In this document: positions 15,064-23,063 of the stretch, piece after piece
Position numbering within the stretch: position 1 is the stretch's first letter
Layout: each line of letters begins with the position of its first letter
From: Candidatus Competibacteraceae bacterium
GTDB lineage: Bacteria > Pseudomonadota > Gammaproteobacteria > Competibacterales > Competibacteraceae
Direction: 5' to 3'
DNA: 36,281 nucleotides
Assembly: GCA_020444905.1 (NCBI GenBank)
Contig: JAGRHQ010000012.1
Coordinates: forward strand, 1-36,281
Notes under the pieces: generated by a model
What the model saw: only the letters and a program-made list of their open reading frames with translations
What the model was told of the DNA's origin: nothing
Database searches by the model: none
Translations under genes and position numbers: made by a program

Positions 15064-17316
15064 ATGGGTGAGGTAATCGGCTTTCCGATGATGGAATCTA
15101 ACGATAACAACCATATAAATCTGGCTTCGACCGCAGATGAATCCATGATTGGCGAAGCTCTCCTGTTGCAGGAAGGGCGTCATCCTGATCCCTGCGCAGT
15201 ACTAGGCCGTCATGGCTATGGCGATCGGGTTGTTGTTCGTTCGTTTATACCAGGCGCGGCGCAGGTCTGGTTGACTGATGAGGGTCAACCGTTGCGGCGG
15301 TTGGCGGATACGGATTTATTCGAATGGCGGGGTCCGAGTGAACGATTGCCTTTGCATTATCGGTTGACTTGGGTGGATATTCAAGGCTGTAAGCAATCCA
15401 AGTATGATCCTTATAGCTTTGCTCCACAGTTAAGTCTTTATGACCTGCATCTTTTTAATGAAGGCCGTCATCTGCATGCCTATCGAATCATGGGCGCTCA
15501 TCTACGCCAAATTGATGGTATTGATGGTGTTCTATTTTCTGTCTGGGCACCTAATGCAGAACGGGTCAGTGTGATTGGCGATTTCAACAACTGGGATGGG
15601 AGGTGTCATCCCTTGCATCGGCGTGATTCTATTTGGGAATTATTCATGCCGGATGTTGTGGTGGGCATGCGCTATCAGTTTGAAATTCGGGGGCTGGAAA
15701 CGGGAGAGTTATTGCGAAAAAGCGATCCTTATGGATATTTCTTTGAACGACGACCAGCTATCGCGTCAATTGTTATTGATAATGAGGCTTATGCATGGCG
15801 TGATGAAATTTGGATGGCGCAACGAAGGCGTCTGAAGCCGGATCAGGAGCCTGTTTCCGTCTATGAGGTGCATCTTGGCTCTTGGCAGCGCGATGCGCAG
15901 GGCGACTATCTGAGTTATGGGGAATTAGCGCGACGGTTAGTCGCTTATGTTGTTGCGCTGGGTTTTACCCATATCGAGTTAATGCCGATTACCGAACATC
16001 CGTTGGACGCATCCTGGGGCTATCAGCCAACAGGTTATTTCGCGCCGACAAGTCGATATGGAACGGTGGATGATTTTCGCGGTTTTGTCGATTATTGCCA
16101 TCAGGCGGGTATTGGTGTGATTCTGGATTGGGTTCCGGGCCACTTTCCAAAGGATGATCATGGCTTAGCGCGTTTTGATAGTACTTATTTGTATGAATAT
16201 TCGGATCCTGCCCGCCGCGAGCATCGAGGTTGGGGAACGCTGGTCTTTGATTATGGCCGAAATCAGGTTAAGAATTTCTTGCTGGCTAGCGCCTGTTTCT
16301 GGCTGGAGGAATATCATTTGGACGGCTTGCGGGTCGATGCTGTAGCTTCGATGCTCTATCTGGATTATGCCCGAGGTTCTGGTGAGTGGGAGCCGAATCC
16401 ATTTGGCGGTAATGAAAATCTTGAAGCTATTGCATTTCTGCGAGAGTTAAATGAGATTATCCATCGTCGTTATCCGGGAGTATTGATGATTGCTGAAGAG
16501 TCGACGGCCTGGCCATTGGTGACCCGCCCGGCCTGGATGGGAGGCTTGGGGTTTGGCATGAAGTGGAATATGGGCTGGATGCACGATACTCTGGAATATC
16601 TCTCGCTCGATCCTGCTTTACGGCGCAGTCATCATGAGCTTCTTACTTTTGGATTGTTGTATGTGTTTACCGAAAATTTCATGCTTCCCTTGTCTCATGA
16701 TGAAGTGGTGCATGGCAAAGGGTCGCTGATGGCGCGGATGGTGGGTGATCGTCGTCAGCGTTTCGCTAATCTCCGGTTACTTTATCTGTATATGTGGACC
16801 TACCCAGGTAAAAAATTTTTGTTTATGGGTAACGAGTTTGGGCAGGAGCAGGAATGGGACCATGCGGGTGCCTTGGATTGGCCACTATTGGTTTTTCCAG
16901 AGCATCGGGGCCTTCAATGTTTGATCCGTGATTTGAATCATCTTTATCGATTGCTTCCGGATTTGCATGATCGGGAGTTTATCCAGGAGAGTTTTGAGTG
17001 GCTAGATTGCCATGATAATACGCATTCTGTTGTAGTCTATCTTCGGCATAGTGGTGTAATGGGTCGAGTGGCGATCGTAGTTCTTAATTTTGCAGCAGTT
17101 GCGCGGCTTGGTTATCGGGTTGGCGTGCCTTTTCCCGGGTTATATCGGGAGTCTTTGAACTCGGATGCAGTGTGTTATGCGGGTGGTGGAGGCGCTAATG
17201 GTGAAATGCAGGCGTGCCTGATTCCGCATATGGGGCAATCTTTTTCGTTGCTGGTTGATTTACCGCCATTGGCGGGGCTGGTGTTGACTTCCTGCCTGTT
17301 GGATGATCCTCGATAA
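15064..17316 (+). CDS. glgB: 1,4-alpha-glucan branching enzyme (GH13_9)
   Basis: GlgB cuts alpha-1,4-glucan chains and rejoins them as alpha-1,6 branches during glycogen synthesis. This 750-residue protein has an N-terminal CBM48-like domain, a second CBM48 at about 155-240 (LFSVWAPNAERVSVIGDFNNWDG), a GH13 barrel and a C-terminal beta domain. Catalytic residues are D425 in DGLRVDAVASMLYLDY, E478 in MIAEEST and D546 in LPLSHDEVVHGKG. Overall length is near that of E. coli GlgB. ATG 15064 is the longest start. ATGs at residues 9 and 10 are alternatives, and none has a strong ribosome binding site. The cysB-like gene follows after 30 bases and may be on the same transcript. Confidence 0.96.
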   Translation: MGEVIGFPMMESNDNNHINLASTADESMIGEALLLQEGRHPDPCAVLGRHGYGDRVVVRSFIPGAAQVWLTDEGQPLRRLADTDLFEWRGPSERLPLHYRLTWVDIQGCKQSKYDPYSFAPQLSLYDLHLFNEGRHLHAYRIMGAHLRQIDGIDGVLFSVWAPNAERVSVIGDFNNWDGRCHPLHRRDSIWELFMPDVVVGMRYQFEIRGLETGELLRKSDPYGYFFERRPAIASIVIDNEAYAWRDEIWMAQRRRLKPDQEPVSVYEVHLGSWQRDAQGDYLSYGELARRLVAYVVALGFTHIELMPITEHPLDASWGYQPTGYFAPTSRYGTVDDFRGFVDYCHQAGIGVILDWVPGHFPKDDHGLARFDSTYLYEYSDPARREHRGWGTLVFDYGRNQVKNFLLASACFWLEEYHLDGLRVDAVASMLYLDYARGSGEWEPNPFGGNENLEAIAFLRELNEIIHRRYPGVLMIAEESTAWPLVTRPAWMGGLGFGMKWNMGWMHDTLEYLSLDPALRRSHHELLTFGLLYVFTENFMLPLSHDEVVHGKGSLMARMVGDRRQRFANLRLLYLYMWTYPGKKFLFMGNEFGQEQEWDHAGALDWPLLVFPEHRGLQCLIRDLNHLYRLLPDLHDREFIQESFEWLDCHDNTHSVVVYLRHSGVMGRVAIVVLNFAAVARLGYRVGVPFPGLYRESLNSDAVCYAGGGGANGEMQACLIPHMGQSFSLLVDLPPLAGLVLTSCLLDDPR

Positions 17317-17346
17317 GAGTTAAATGGTGAGGGATTGGGGGATTGG

Positions 17347-18321
17347 ATGAAGTTGCAGCAGTTGCGCTATTTAATAGCTATTGTTCGTAATCATCTGAAT
17401 ATTTCTATGGCTGCCGAGGGTTTGTATACCTCTCAACCGGGTATCAGCAAGCAGTTGCGTTTGTTGGAAGAAGAGTTGGGCGTTGAGTTGTTCAGTCGTA
17501 ATGGTAAGCATTTGTCCGGAATTACGCCGGTGGGCATGCAGATTATTGCTAAAGCTGAAAAGATATTACAGGAAGTAAATAATATTCAGATTTTGGCGGA
17601 GGAATACCGTGATGATCGGTGTGGTGGTTTGTCGATTGCGACTACGCATACTCAGGCGCGATATGCATTGCCTTTAGTAATTAAGGGATTCCGAGAACGC
17701 TATCCGTCAGTGACATTACAGATCCATCAGGGTTCGCCTGCGCAAATAGCTGATTTGGTTCGGACAGGTCAAGTTGATTTTGCTATTGCGACAGAGTCGA
17801 TGGAGCTTTTTGAGGATTTGCTCATGATGCCTTGTTATGTCTGGCGGCGATGTGTGTTGGTTCCTCAAGGTCATCCGTTGGCATTGGTTGATCATCTAAC
17901 CTTGCAAGATGTTGCCCGGTATCCATTGGTGACCTATGTATTTGGGTTTACGGGTCGTTCTCAGTTGGATGAGGCTTTTCGCGTTGCGCAGTTGAAACCG
18001 CAGGTAGTGTTTACTGCAACGGATGCGGATGTAATCAAGACTTATGTGCGTTTGGGTATGGGTGTGGGGATTTTGGCCTATATGGCTTATGATCCTTCTG
18101 TGGACCGGGATCTGGTGCGGTTGGACGCCGGACGTTTATTTTCGATGAATACGACCCGGATTGGTTTTAGGCGTGGTACTTTTCTTCGTTGTTATATGTA
18201 TGATTTTATCGAATTGTTTTCCTCTCATCTAACTCGTGAGCGAATTTGCGCGGTGGAGAATATGCAGACACTTGAGGAGATTGATGAGTTCTTTGTAGAC
18301 TTGGAGTTGCCAGTTCGGTGA
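17347..18321 (+). CDS. cysB: LysR-family regulator, CysB type
   Basis: This is a 324-residue LysR-type regulator, the same length as E. coli CysB. The N-terminus MKLQQLRYLIAIVRNHLNIS, then AAEGLYTSQPGISKQLRLLEEELG, and IATTHTQARYALPLVIKGFRERYP are close to the CysB/Cbl subgroup rather than general LysR proteins. In that subgroup the ligand is N-acetylserine or sulfate, and targets are sulfur-assimilation genes. The start is ATG 17347, preceded by a G-rich ribosome binding site. A TTG at 17335 would add four residues. It sits 30 bases after glgB, an unusual neighbour for a sulfur regulator. No cys genes are in the window. The -35 box of the following tus-like gene lies inside its 3' end. Confidence 0.85.
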   Translation: MKLQQLRYLIAIVRNHLNISMAAEGLYTSQPGISKQLRLLEEELGVELFSRNGKHLSGITPVGMQIIAKAEKILQEVNNIQILAEEYRDDRCGGLSIATTHTQARYALPLVIKGFRERYPSVTLQIHQGSPAQIADLVRTGQVDFAIATESMELFEDLLMMPCYVWRRCVLVPQGHPLALVDHLTLQDVARYPLVTYVFGFTGRSQLDEAFRVAQLKPQVVFTATDADVIKTYVRLGMGVGILAYMAYDPSVDRDLVRLDAGRLFSMNTTRIGFRRGTFLRCYMYDFIELFSSHLTRERICAVENMQTLEEIDEFFVDLELPVR

Positions 18322-18336
18322 AAGTAGTTTTATAAC
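18307..18336 (+). promoter_or_regulatory. Sigma-70 promoter of the tus-like gene
   Basis: TTGCCA (18307-18312) and TATAAC (18331-18336) are each one base from consensus and are separated by 18 bases. Transcription would begin near 18343. One Ter-like motif covers the -10 box and another lies just after the start point, which predicts autorepression by the gene product. Confidence 0.65.
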
Positions 18337-18338
18337 AT
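18328..18338 (-). promoter_or_regulatory. Ter-like site 1 (over the -10 box)
   Basis: On the minus strand this reads ATGTTATAAAA, matching ATGNYATAAAA. The flanking AATGTTATAAAACTA resembles the E. coli Ter core ATGTTGTAACTA with two extra bases. It overlaps the -10 box of the tus-like gene. Confidence 0.5.
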
Positions 18339-18344
18339 TAAAAG

Positions 18345-18355
18345 ATGATATAAAA
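18345..18355 (+). promoter_or_regulatory. Ter-like site 2 (over the ribosome binding site)
   Basis: ATGATATAAAA in the context TTAAAAGATGATATAAAA (18338-18355). It runs into the AAGGAGG ribosome binding site of the tus-like gene. The same 18-base block with one change recurs at the 3' end of the gene. Confidence 0.5.
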
Positions 18356-18366
18356 GGAGGATATTA

Positions 18367-19257
18367 ATGTCTGACTCCGCATCAATCCTGCGCATCACCC
18401 TTATGGAGAACTTCAAGGAATTGCTTATCTGTCTGGATGCATTCTGCGCTATGGTGCGCCGTGATACTGTATTGCCCGTATGGGTTTCTCGCAGCGAAGC
18501 GGAACTGCTGGAAAATCTCGACATGCGCAGCAAAGCTATTCAATTATATCGCGCACTTTGGTATGAAGATGATCAGGACGGCCGAGAAACGCTCACTTGC
18601 GCAGGCATTGTCGGCGCTGGACCGGACACCTTGCAGGCTGCCCATTTGTGCAATACCGCCAAAGACGCTTTCAAGGCTGCTGTGCTGGCGTTGAAAACTC
18701 TGAAACGTTCCGAGGCGACAGCGGTCCTGGCTGATCTTCATCGCCGTCAGGAATCCGTGGCGGTGGCGATGCGGCGTATGGGCGCCGCGCGTCTGAACCT
18801 TAAACAAGCCTATCGACATATTCCTCTGCTCGATGAGCGTCCTTTGAAAATCGGTTTCACTTGGTCCAGGCAAGGTCGCGTCATCCAACGCACCAGCACT
18901 GCTGCTGCCCGATGCTTGTTGGAACAGCGGGCCGAAACGCCCCAAACCCGTTTGGAACTGCAACGACTCGCGGAAATTCCGGATGACGAAATGCTGGCCA
19001 AGGTTCGCAGCGTCTGCCCGCACCTGCGGGCTAACATCGTCTTTGCTAATCCGAAAGGTTCAAGCGTGCAGCGCCGGTTGATGCAAACACCCTTGCCGGT
19101 TCTGGTTCCCTTACAACCTAGCGAGCGCCTGCCAGATTTTGTACCGATAGCGCCGGAACCCGTGGATATGCCCAGGCTACGGCGCACCGATGTGCGAATT
19201 GAGGATGCCCCCTTTTTGCCATCAATCCGCATCCATCGCTATCGTTCTTTTACTTAA
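18367..19257 (+). CDS. tus: Tus-like DNA replication terminus site-binding protein
   Basis: This 296-residue protein aligns by eye with E. coli Tus (309 residues) along the second two thirds. GIVGAGPDTLQAAHLCNTAKDAFKAAVLALKTL parallels the LPGVLCYQ...LSQAALVSHIQHINKL helix region. LKIGFTWSRQGRVIQ parallels LRFGWANKHIIKN. SSVQRRLMQTPLPVLVPL parallels KQVQHACPTPLIALI. The C-terminal PSIRIHRY parallels PRLHLYV. Tus binds asymmetric Ter sites and blocks DnaB helicase from one side, so forks are trapped in the terminus region. Here ATG 18367 follows a strong AGGAGG. Ter-like motifs flank the gene on both sides. Identity is low, so fork arrest is not shown. The histidine that locks the flipped cytosine in E. 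coli Tus appears to be absent. The family is best known from enterobacteria and plasmids, which makes this occurrence unusual. Confidence 0.72.
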   Translation: MSDSASILRITLMENFKELLICLDAFCAMVRRDTVLPVWVSRSEAELLENLDMRSKAIQLYRALWYEDDQDGRETLTCAGIVGAGPDTLQAAHLCNTAKDAFKAAVLALKTLKRSEATAVLADLHRRQESVAVAMRRMGAARLNLKQAYRHIPLLDERPLKIGFTWSRQGRVIQRTSTAAARCLLEQRAETPQTRLELQRLAEIPDDEMLAKVRSVCPHLRANIVFANPKGSSVQRRLMQTPLPVLVPLQPSERLPDFVPIAPEPVDMPRLRRTDVRIEDAPFLPSIRIHRYRSFT

Positions 19258-19260
19258 AAG

Positions 19261-19271
19261 ATGGTATAAAA
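19261..19271 (+). promoter_or_regulatory. Ter-like site 3 (after the tus-like gene)
   Basis: ATGGTATAAAA lies within TTAAAAGATGGTATAAAA (19254-19271), which overlaps the TAA stop of the tus-like gene. The 18-base block differs from the upstream copy at 18338-18355 at one base. Confidence 0.5.
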
Positions 19272-19320
19272 ATATGAAGTAATGAGTTAAGACCGATATC
19301 AGACGGTCACAATCTGTAAA

Positions 19321-19331
19321 ATGTCATAAAA
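19321..19331 (+). promoter_or_regulatory. Ter-like site 4 (after the tus-like gene)
   Basis: ATGTCATAAAA in the context CTGTAAAATGTCATAAAATT, 60 bases after site 3 and in the same orientation. It lies just before the hairpin at 19337-19358. Confidence 0.45.
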
Positions 19332-19336
19332 TTTAG

Positions 19337-19358
19337 AGAGGCTTCCCTTAAAGCCTCT
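19337..19358. terminator. Hairpin after the tus-like gene, possible terminator
   Basis: AGAGGCTT and AAGCCTCT form a perfect eight-base stem with a six-base loop. No U-run follows on the plus strand, so termination would be weak or factor-dependent. A smaller GACCG/CGGTC stem lies at 19291-19308. Confidence 0.4.
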
Positions 19359-19432
19359 GCAAGACAACACTCAAGTTAAGATTAATTATCTGATTATATT
19401 CACCTTTCATTTAAGCCACTGGAGGTTCTATC

Positions 19433-21571
19433 ATGTCATCGCGCGCTCGCGTATGGCCAGGCAAATCCTATCCACTTGGCGCGACTTGGGACGGTAAAGG
19501 CGTCAATTTCGCGCTGTTCTCCGCCCATGCCGAAAAAATTGAATTGTGCCTGTTCGATTCTTCTGGTCAGCGCGAAATCGAGCGATTAGTGCTTCCCGAA
19601 CATACCGACCAGGTCTGGCATGGCTATGTGCCAGGATTATGGCCTGGCGCCTTGTATGGCTATCGTGTCTCGGGACCCTATGAACCACAGTTAGGCCATC
19701 GTTTCAATCATCACAAGTTGTTGCTAGATCCCTACGCAAAACAGTTTTATGGTTCGTTGCATTTGCGTGATGAGCACTGCGGTTACCAGGTAGGTCATCA
19801 TAATGGGGATATGTCGTTCGATACGCGCGACAACGCCCGGGATATGCTGAAATGCGTCGTCGTCGATACCAGCTTTAACTGGGAAGGCGACCATTTACCA
19901 GAAATCCCCTGGTCACGAAGCATCATCTATGAAACCCATGTGCGTGGTTTTACAATCCAACATGAGGGCATCCCTCATCACCTACGCGGCACCTTTGCGG
20001 GAATGGCGCATCCGGAAATCATCAAGTACCTTCAATCACTGGGGGTGACTGCCGTAGAGATGATGCCGGTTCACGCCTTTGTTGACGACCGGTTTCTCAC
20101 CGACCGGGGTTTACGCAACTATTGGGGTTACAACACCCTGTGCTTTTTCGCTCCGGAACCGCGCTACCTGAGCGGCGGTGACTTGGCGGAATTCAAGACT
20201 ATGGTCAAGCGCCTGCATGACGCCGGCATCGAAGTGCTGTTGGATGTGGTTTACAATCATACCTCCGAAGGTAACGAATTCGGCCCTACCTTGAGTTTCC
20301 GGGGAATTGACAACGCCTCTTATTACCGACTGCTGCCTGACGATCGTCGCCACTACATCAACGACACTGGTTGTGGCAATACGCTAAATTTGATTCACCC
20401 CCGCGTACTGCAAATGGTGATGGATAGTTTGCGCTACTGGGTCAATGAGATGCATGTGGATGGTTTTCGTTTTGATCTGGCGGTGACTTTGGGACGGGAG
20501 ACCCACGGCTATGACCGGGGAGGCGGCTTTTTCGACGCCATTCGCCAAGATCCAGCCATGTCCCACGTTAAAATCATTGCCGAACCTTGGGATATCGGAC
20601 CCGGTGGCTATCAATTAGGCGGCTTTCCGGCAGGCACGGCGGAATGGAATGATCGCTTCCGGGATACTGTGCGCCGGTTCTGGTGCGGGCACGATGGCAT
20701 GTTAGGGCTGTTGGCGTCTAACCTGCTGGCCTCCAGCGATTTGTTTGAGCACGACTGCCGCCGTCCCTGGGCCTCGGTGAATTATATTGCTAGTCATGAC
20801 GGCTTCCCCTTGGCTGATTTAGTCAGCTATAACGATCGGCATAATGAAGCTAATGGCGAGGACAACCGCGATGGACATCCTTCCAACTTCAGTTATAACC
20901 ACGGAATCGAGGGGCCGACGGATAACCCGGATATCCGGCAAATGCGCTTGCGCCAACGGCGTAATATGCTGGCTTCCGTGCTGCTGGCCCAGGGGACCCC
21001 AATGCTGCTGGCTGGCGATGAATTCGGCCGCAGTCAAGGCGGCAACAATAATGCCTATTGCCAGGATAATGAGATTAACTGGCTCGACTGGAAAAATATC
21101 TCGGATGAGGAACAGGAATTTCTGGATTTCGTTCGCCGATTGATCAATTTGCGCCAGGAACGTCCTGTACTGCGCCGCACGCGCTTTCTGCATGGTTTGC
21201 AGGTTTCGAAAACCAGCGAGTTACGGGATATCGAATGGATCAGTCCGGGCGGTGGCACGATGAGCGACTATCATTGGCAAGAACCCAAGGCGCGCTGTCT
21301 AGGTATGCTTCTGGCGGGTGACGCCGGTGAGTATTTTACGCCGGATGGTTACCCGGAAACCGATGATAACCTGTTGGTTATTCTAAATGCCAGTCATACG
21401 GTCATTCCATTTCGTATGCCGACAGTGCGTGGCGCTGCTCAATGGCGCTGCCTGATTGACACCTCGCGGCCACAGCTGACGCCTAGTGAGTTCCTGCTGG
21501 ATAAAAATGACGATTTCCAGATGGAGCCGTGGACGGTTATGGTCTTTGCCATGGTAGCGAATACGGCCTGA
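19433..21571 (+). CDS. glgX: Glycogen debranching enzyme (GH13_11 isoamylase type)
   Basis: GlgX hydrolyses alpha-1,6 branches of phosphorylase-limited glycogen, allowing full degradation. The 712-residue protein starts at ATG 19433, seven bases after GGAGG. An N-terminal CBM48 (YPLGATWDGKGVNFALFSAHAEKIELCLF) precedes a GH13 barrel. The catalytic nucleophile is D348 in GFRFDLAVTLGRE, the acid/base is E384 in IIAEPWDIGPGG, and D456 lies in YIASHDGFPLADL. DVVYNHTSEG (271-280) is conserved region I. The length is nearer to the GlgX/TreX proteins of about 700 residues than to E. coli GlgX. It stands alone on its transcript between two hairpins. Together with glgC, glgB and malQ it forms most of a glycogen turnover set. 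glgA and glgP are not in the window. Confidence 0.95.
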   Translation: MSSRARVWPGKSYPLGATWDGKGVNFALFSAHAEKIELCLFDSSGQREIERLVLPEHTDQVWHGYVPGLWPGALYGYRVSGPYEPQLGHRFNHHKLLLDPYAKQFYGSLHLRDEHCGYQVGHHNGDMSFDTRDNARDMLKCVVVDTSFNWEGDHLPEIPWSRSIIYETHVRGFTIQHEGIPHHLRGTFAGMAHPEIIKYLQSLGVTAVEMMPVHAFVDDRFLTDRGLRNYWGYNTLCFFAPEPRYLSGGDLAEFKTMVKRLHDAGIEVLLDVVYNHTSEGNEFGPTLSFRGIDNASYYRLLPDDRRHYINDTGCGNTLNLIHPRVLQMVMDSLRYWVNEMHVDGFRFDLAVTLGRETHGYDRGGGFFDAIRQDPAMSHVKIIAEPWDIGPGGYQLGGFPAGTAEWNDRFRDTVRRFWCGHDGMLGLLASNLLASSDLFEHDCRRPWASVNYIASHDGFPLADLVSYNDRHNEANGEDNRDGHPSNFSYNHGIEGPTDNPDIRQMRLRQRRNMLASVLLAQGTPMLLAGDEFGRSQGGNNNAYCQDNEINWLDWKNISDEEQEFLDFVRRLINLRQERPVLRRTRFLHGLQVSKTSELRDIEWISPGGGTMSDYHWQEPKARCLGMLLAGDAGEYFTPDGYPETDDNLLVILNASHTVIPFRMPTVRGAAQWRCLIDTSRPQLTPSEFLLDKNDDFQMEPWTVMVFAMVANTA

Positions 21572-21599
21572 GGAACTCAGGCATTCAGATATCGATGCT

Positions 21600-21626
21600 C
21601 CCTCTCTCTCTATGATGGAGAGAGGG
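21600..21626 (+). terminator. Hairpin after glgX
   Basis: CCCTCTCT (21600-21607) pairs with AGAGAGGG (21619-21626) 29 bases after the glgX stop, followed by TTGTTAT. A rho-independent terminator is likely, although the U-run is poor. Confidence 0.5.
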
Positions 21627-21690
21627 TTGTTATGGAAGGGCGATTTGGGGGAGACGAAAGCAAGATGATGATATAAGAAATTATAATTTA

Positions 21691-22434
21691 TTACTTCCCT
21701 TCAGTTTCCAACTCAAGAGATTGAACCGGGTTTTTTGTCCATTCTGAAATACGCAACATGAAATAGGCGGGCATGGCGTTTTTATCCAGGAATTGAATGG
21801 CTGCCGAATAGGAACGCACTTCGCCAACGCCCAGACTAGCTGCTTTAAGCGCATTCGGATCCGACGTGCCAATCTCGGCTTTTCCCACTTGAATACCGAG
21901 TTCGTTAAAGACCAGCAATTGAATTTCCGGCCAAAGCGGCGCTGAAGTATTATTTTGCACCACTAACTTGTATTCATGCGCCCGGCTGTCCCGGCTAATG
22001 ATCTCGGTAAAGGTAATGTTCTTTAAATAAGCCTCATCCAGCGGCAAAACCCGATCGTATTTTAGCTCACGCAGGCGGGGCAGTTTGCCGCGGATCAGTT
22101 TTTCCAGATCGATCCGTAACTGCTCCAATTCGGGCGCAACTTTGTGCAATTCATTCTCGGCTCGCGCCAAGTTAGCGCGTAATATCTGATTCTCATGGCT
22201 CAGACGATAAACATGAGTTCCCAGCAACAACGCTGTAAAGAAATCGATCACAACCAATACAATAATTACCAATAATAACAACCTGCTACGCCGACTCCAG
22301 GAATGGGATCGGGAGCTGTAATCACGAGGAAGCGCACGATTACGACGACGATGGGACATGGTGGGATCCACATCAGGACGCACTGAACTTGGATCCCCGT
22401 TGATTTCAGATGAGTTACCCATTAAAGATTCCAT
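21691..22434 (-). CDS. Single-pass inner-membrane protein with coiled coil, function unknown
   Basis: I do not recognise this 247-residue protein. Residues 1-50 are hydrophilic and arginine- and serine-rich and are probably cytoplasmic. Residues about 52-73 (LLLLVIIVLVVIDFFTALLL) form one membrane helix. Residues 78-115 are a heptad-like coiled coil (NQILRANLARAENELHKVAPELEQL). The remainder, from about 125, is a beta-rich periplasmic domain (FTEIISRDSRAHEYKLVVQNNTSAPLWPEIQ in pieces), which recalls DUF-type domains with an immunoglobulin-like fold. This topology suits an envelope scaffold or a secretion or polysaccharide-export accessory. The gene shares strand with the DUF2058 gene 36 bases upstream and with serA, so it may be cotranscribed with them. 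No clear ribosome binding site precedes the ATG. Confidence 0.65.
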   Translation of the reverse strand: MESLMGNSSEINGDPSSVRPDVDPTMSHRRRNRALPRDYSSRSHSWSRRSRLLLLVIIVLVVIDFFTALLLGTHVYRLSHENQILRANLARAENELHKVAPELEQLRIDLEKLIRGKLPRLRELKYDRVLPLDEAYLKNITFTEIISRDSRAHEYKLVVQNNTSAPLWPEIQLLVFNELGIQVGKAEIGTSDPNALKAASLGVGEVRSYSAAIQFLDKNAMPAYFMLRISEWTKNPVQSLELETEGK

Positions 22435-22470
22435 ATCATAAAGTTAAACCCCACAAGCAAGATTGATTTG

Positions 22471-23022
22471 TTATACGGTTTCATGGCCATTAGCGTTGTT
22501 CTCCTCTTCCAAATTCTCACTTTCAGAGTGCAGCGTTAACAGCTGTTCTGGGGCAAACTCTTGCAGTTTGACGGCGGTTTCCCGTGACGCCAATACAAAA
22601 TCAAACTCATGACGATCGCCGCGAACAATCGCCAACCGCCCCATAGCCAAACCCTTGCGCTGGGCGGGCGTCACCCGAATGGCGCGAATCCAGTGACCGT
22701 CACTATCAAGAAAATTATACTGAATCTCGGCATCCGGCTCATTCAACCGATGGGTATCAATCAATTGCCGGACTCGGGCTGCCTGTTCCCGGCGCTGTTT
22801 CCCAGCCTCTCGCTCCAGATTCAACTGCCGGTCACGCTCACGCTTAAGCGCCGCCTCGGCCTCGGCCTGACGACGCGCCTCGGCCTGACGCGCTGCCTCC
22901 TCCTCCGCTAGAGCTTTATTCTTCTTACGCTGATGATCCTGTTTGCGCGTATCAGAAGCCTGTTTCTTCGCCTTGTCCGCCGACACCAGTCCCGCTTTCA
23001 GCAATTCATCCCGTAGCGACAT
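22471..23022 (-). CDS. yaiL: DUF2058 family protein (YaiL-like)
   Basis: This 183-residue protein matches the YaiL/DUF2058 family of small nucleoid- or polynucleotide-associated proteins. It begins MSLRDELLKAGLVSADKAKK and continues with a long charged helix rich in K, Q, R, E and A (residues 18-85) that may bind nucleic acid or form a coiled coil. The compact C-terminal domain has INYNFLDS-type sequence (IQYNFLDSDGHWIRAIRVT), then GRLAIVRGDRHEFDFV, characteristic of the family. The exact function is unknown. It lies 41 bases downstream of serA on the same strand. Confidence 0.85.
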   Translation of the reverse strand: MSLRDELLKAGLVSADKAKKQASDTRKQDHQRKKNKALAEEEAARQAEARRQAEAEAALKRERDRQLNLEREAGKQRREQAARVRQLIDTHRLNEPDAEIQYNFLDSDGHWIRAIRVTPAQRKGLAMGRLAIVRGDRHEFDFVLASRETAVKLQEFAPEQLLTLHSESENLEEENNANGHETV

Positions 23023-23063
23023 GACGCACCCTCAAGATCAGAAAATCCTAATTCCCTATTCCA

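Noticed and set aside
21668..21678. ATGATATAAGA, one mismatch from the Ter-like motif
   Set aside because: It is not an exact match and lies in AT-rich sequence after glgX. I keep it only as something to test in a genome-wide scan.
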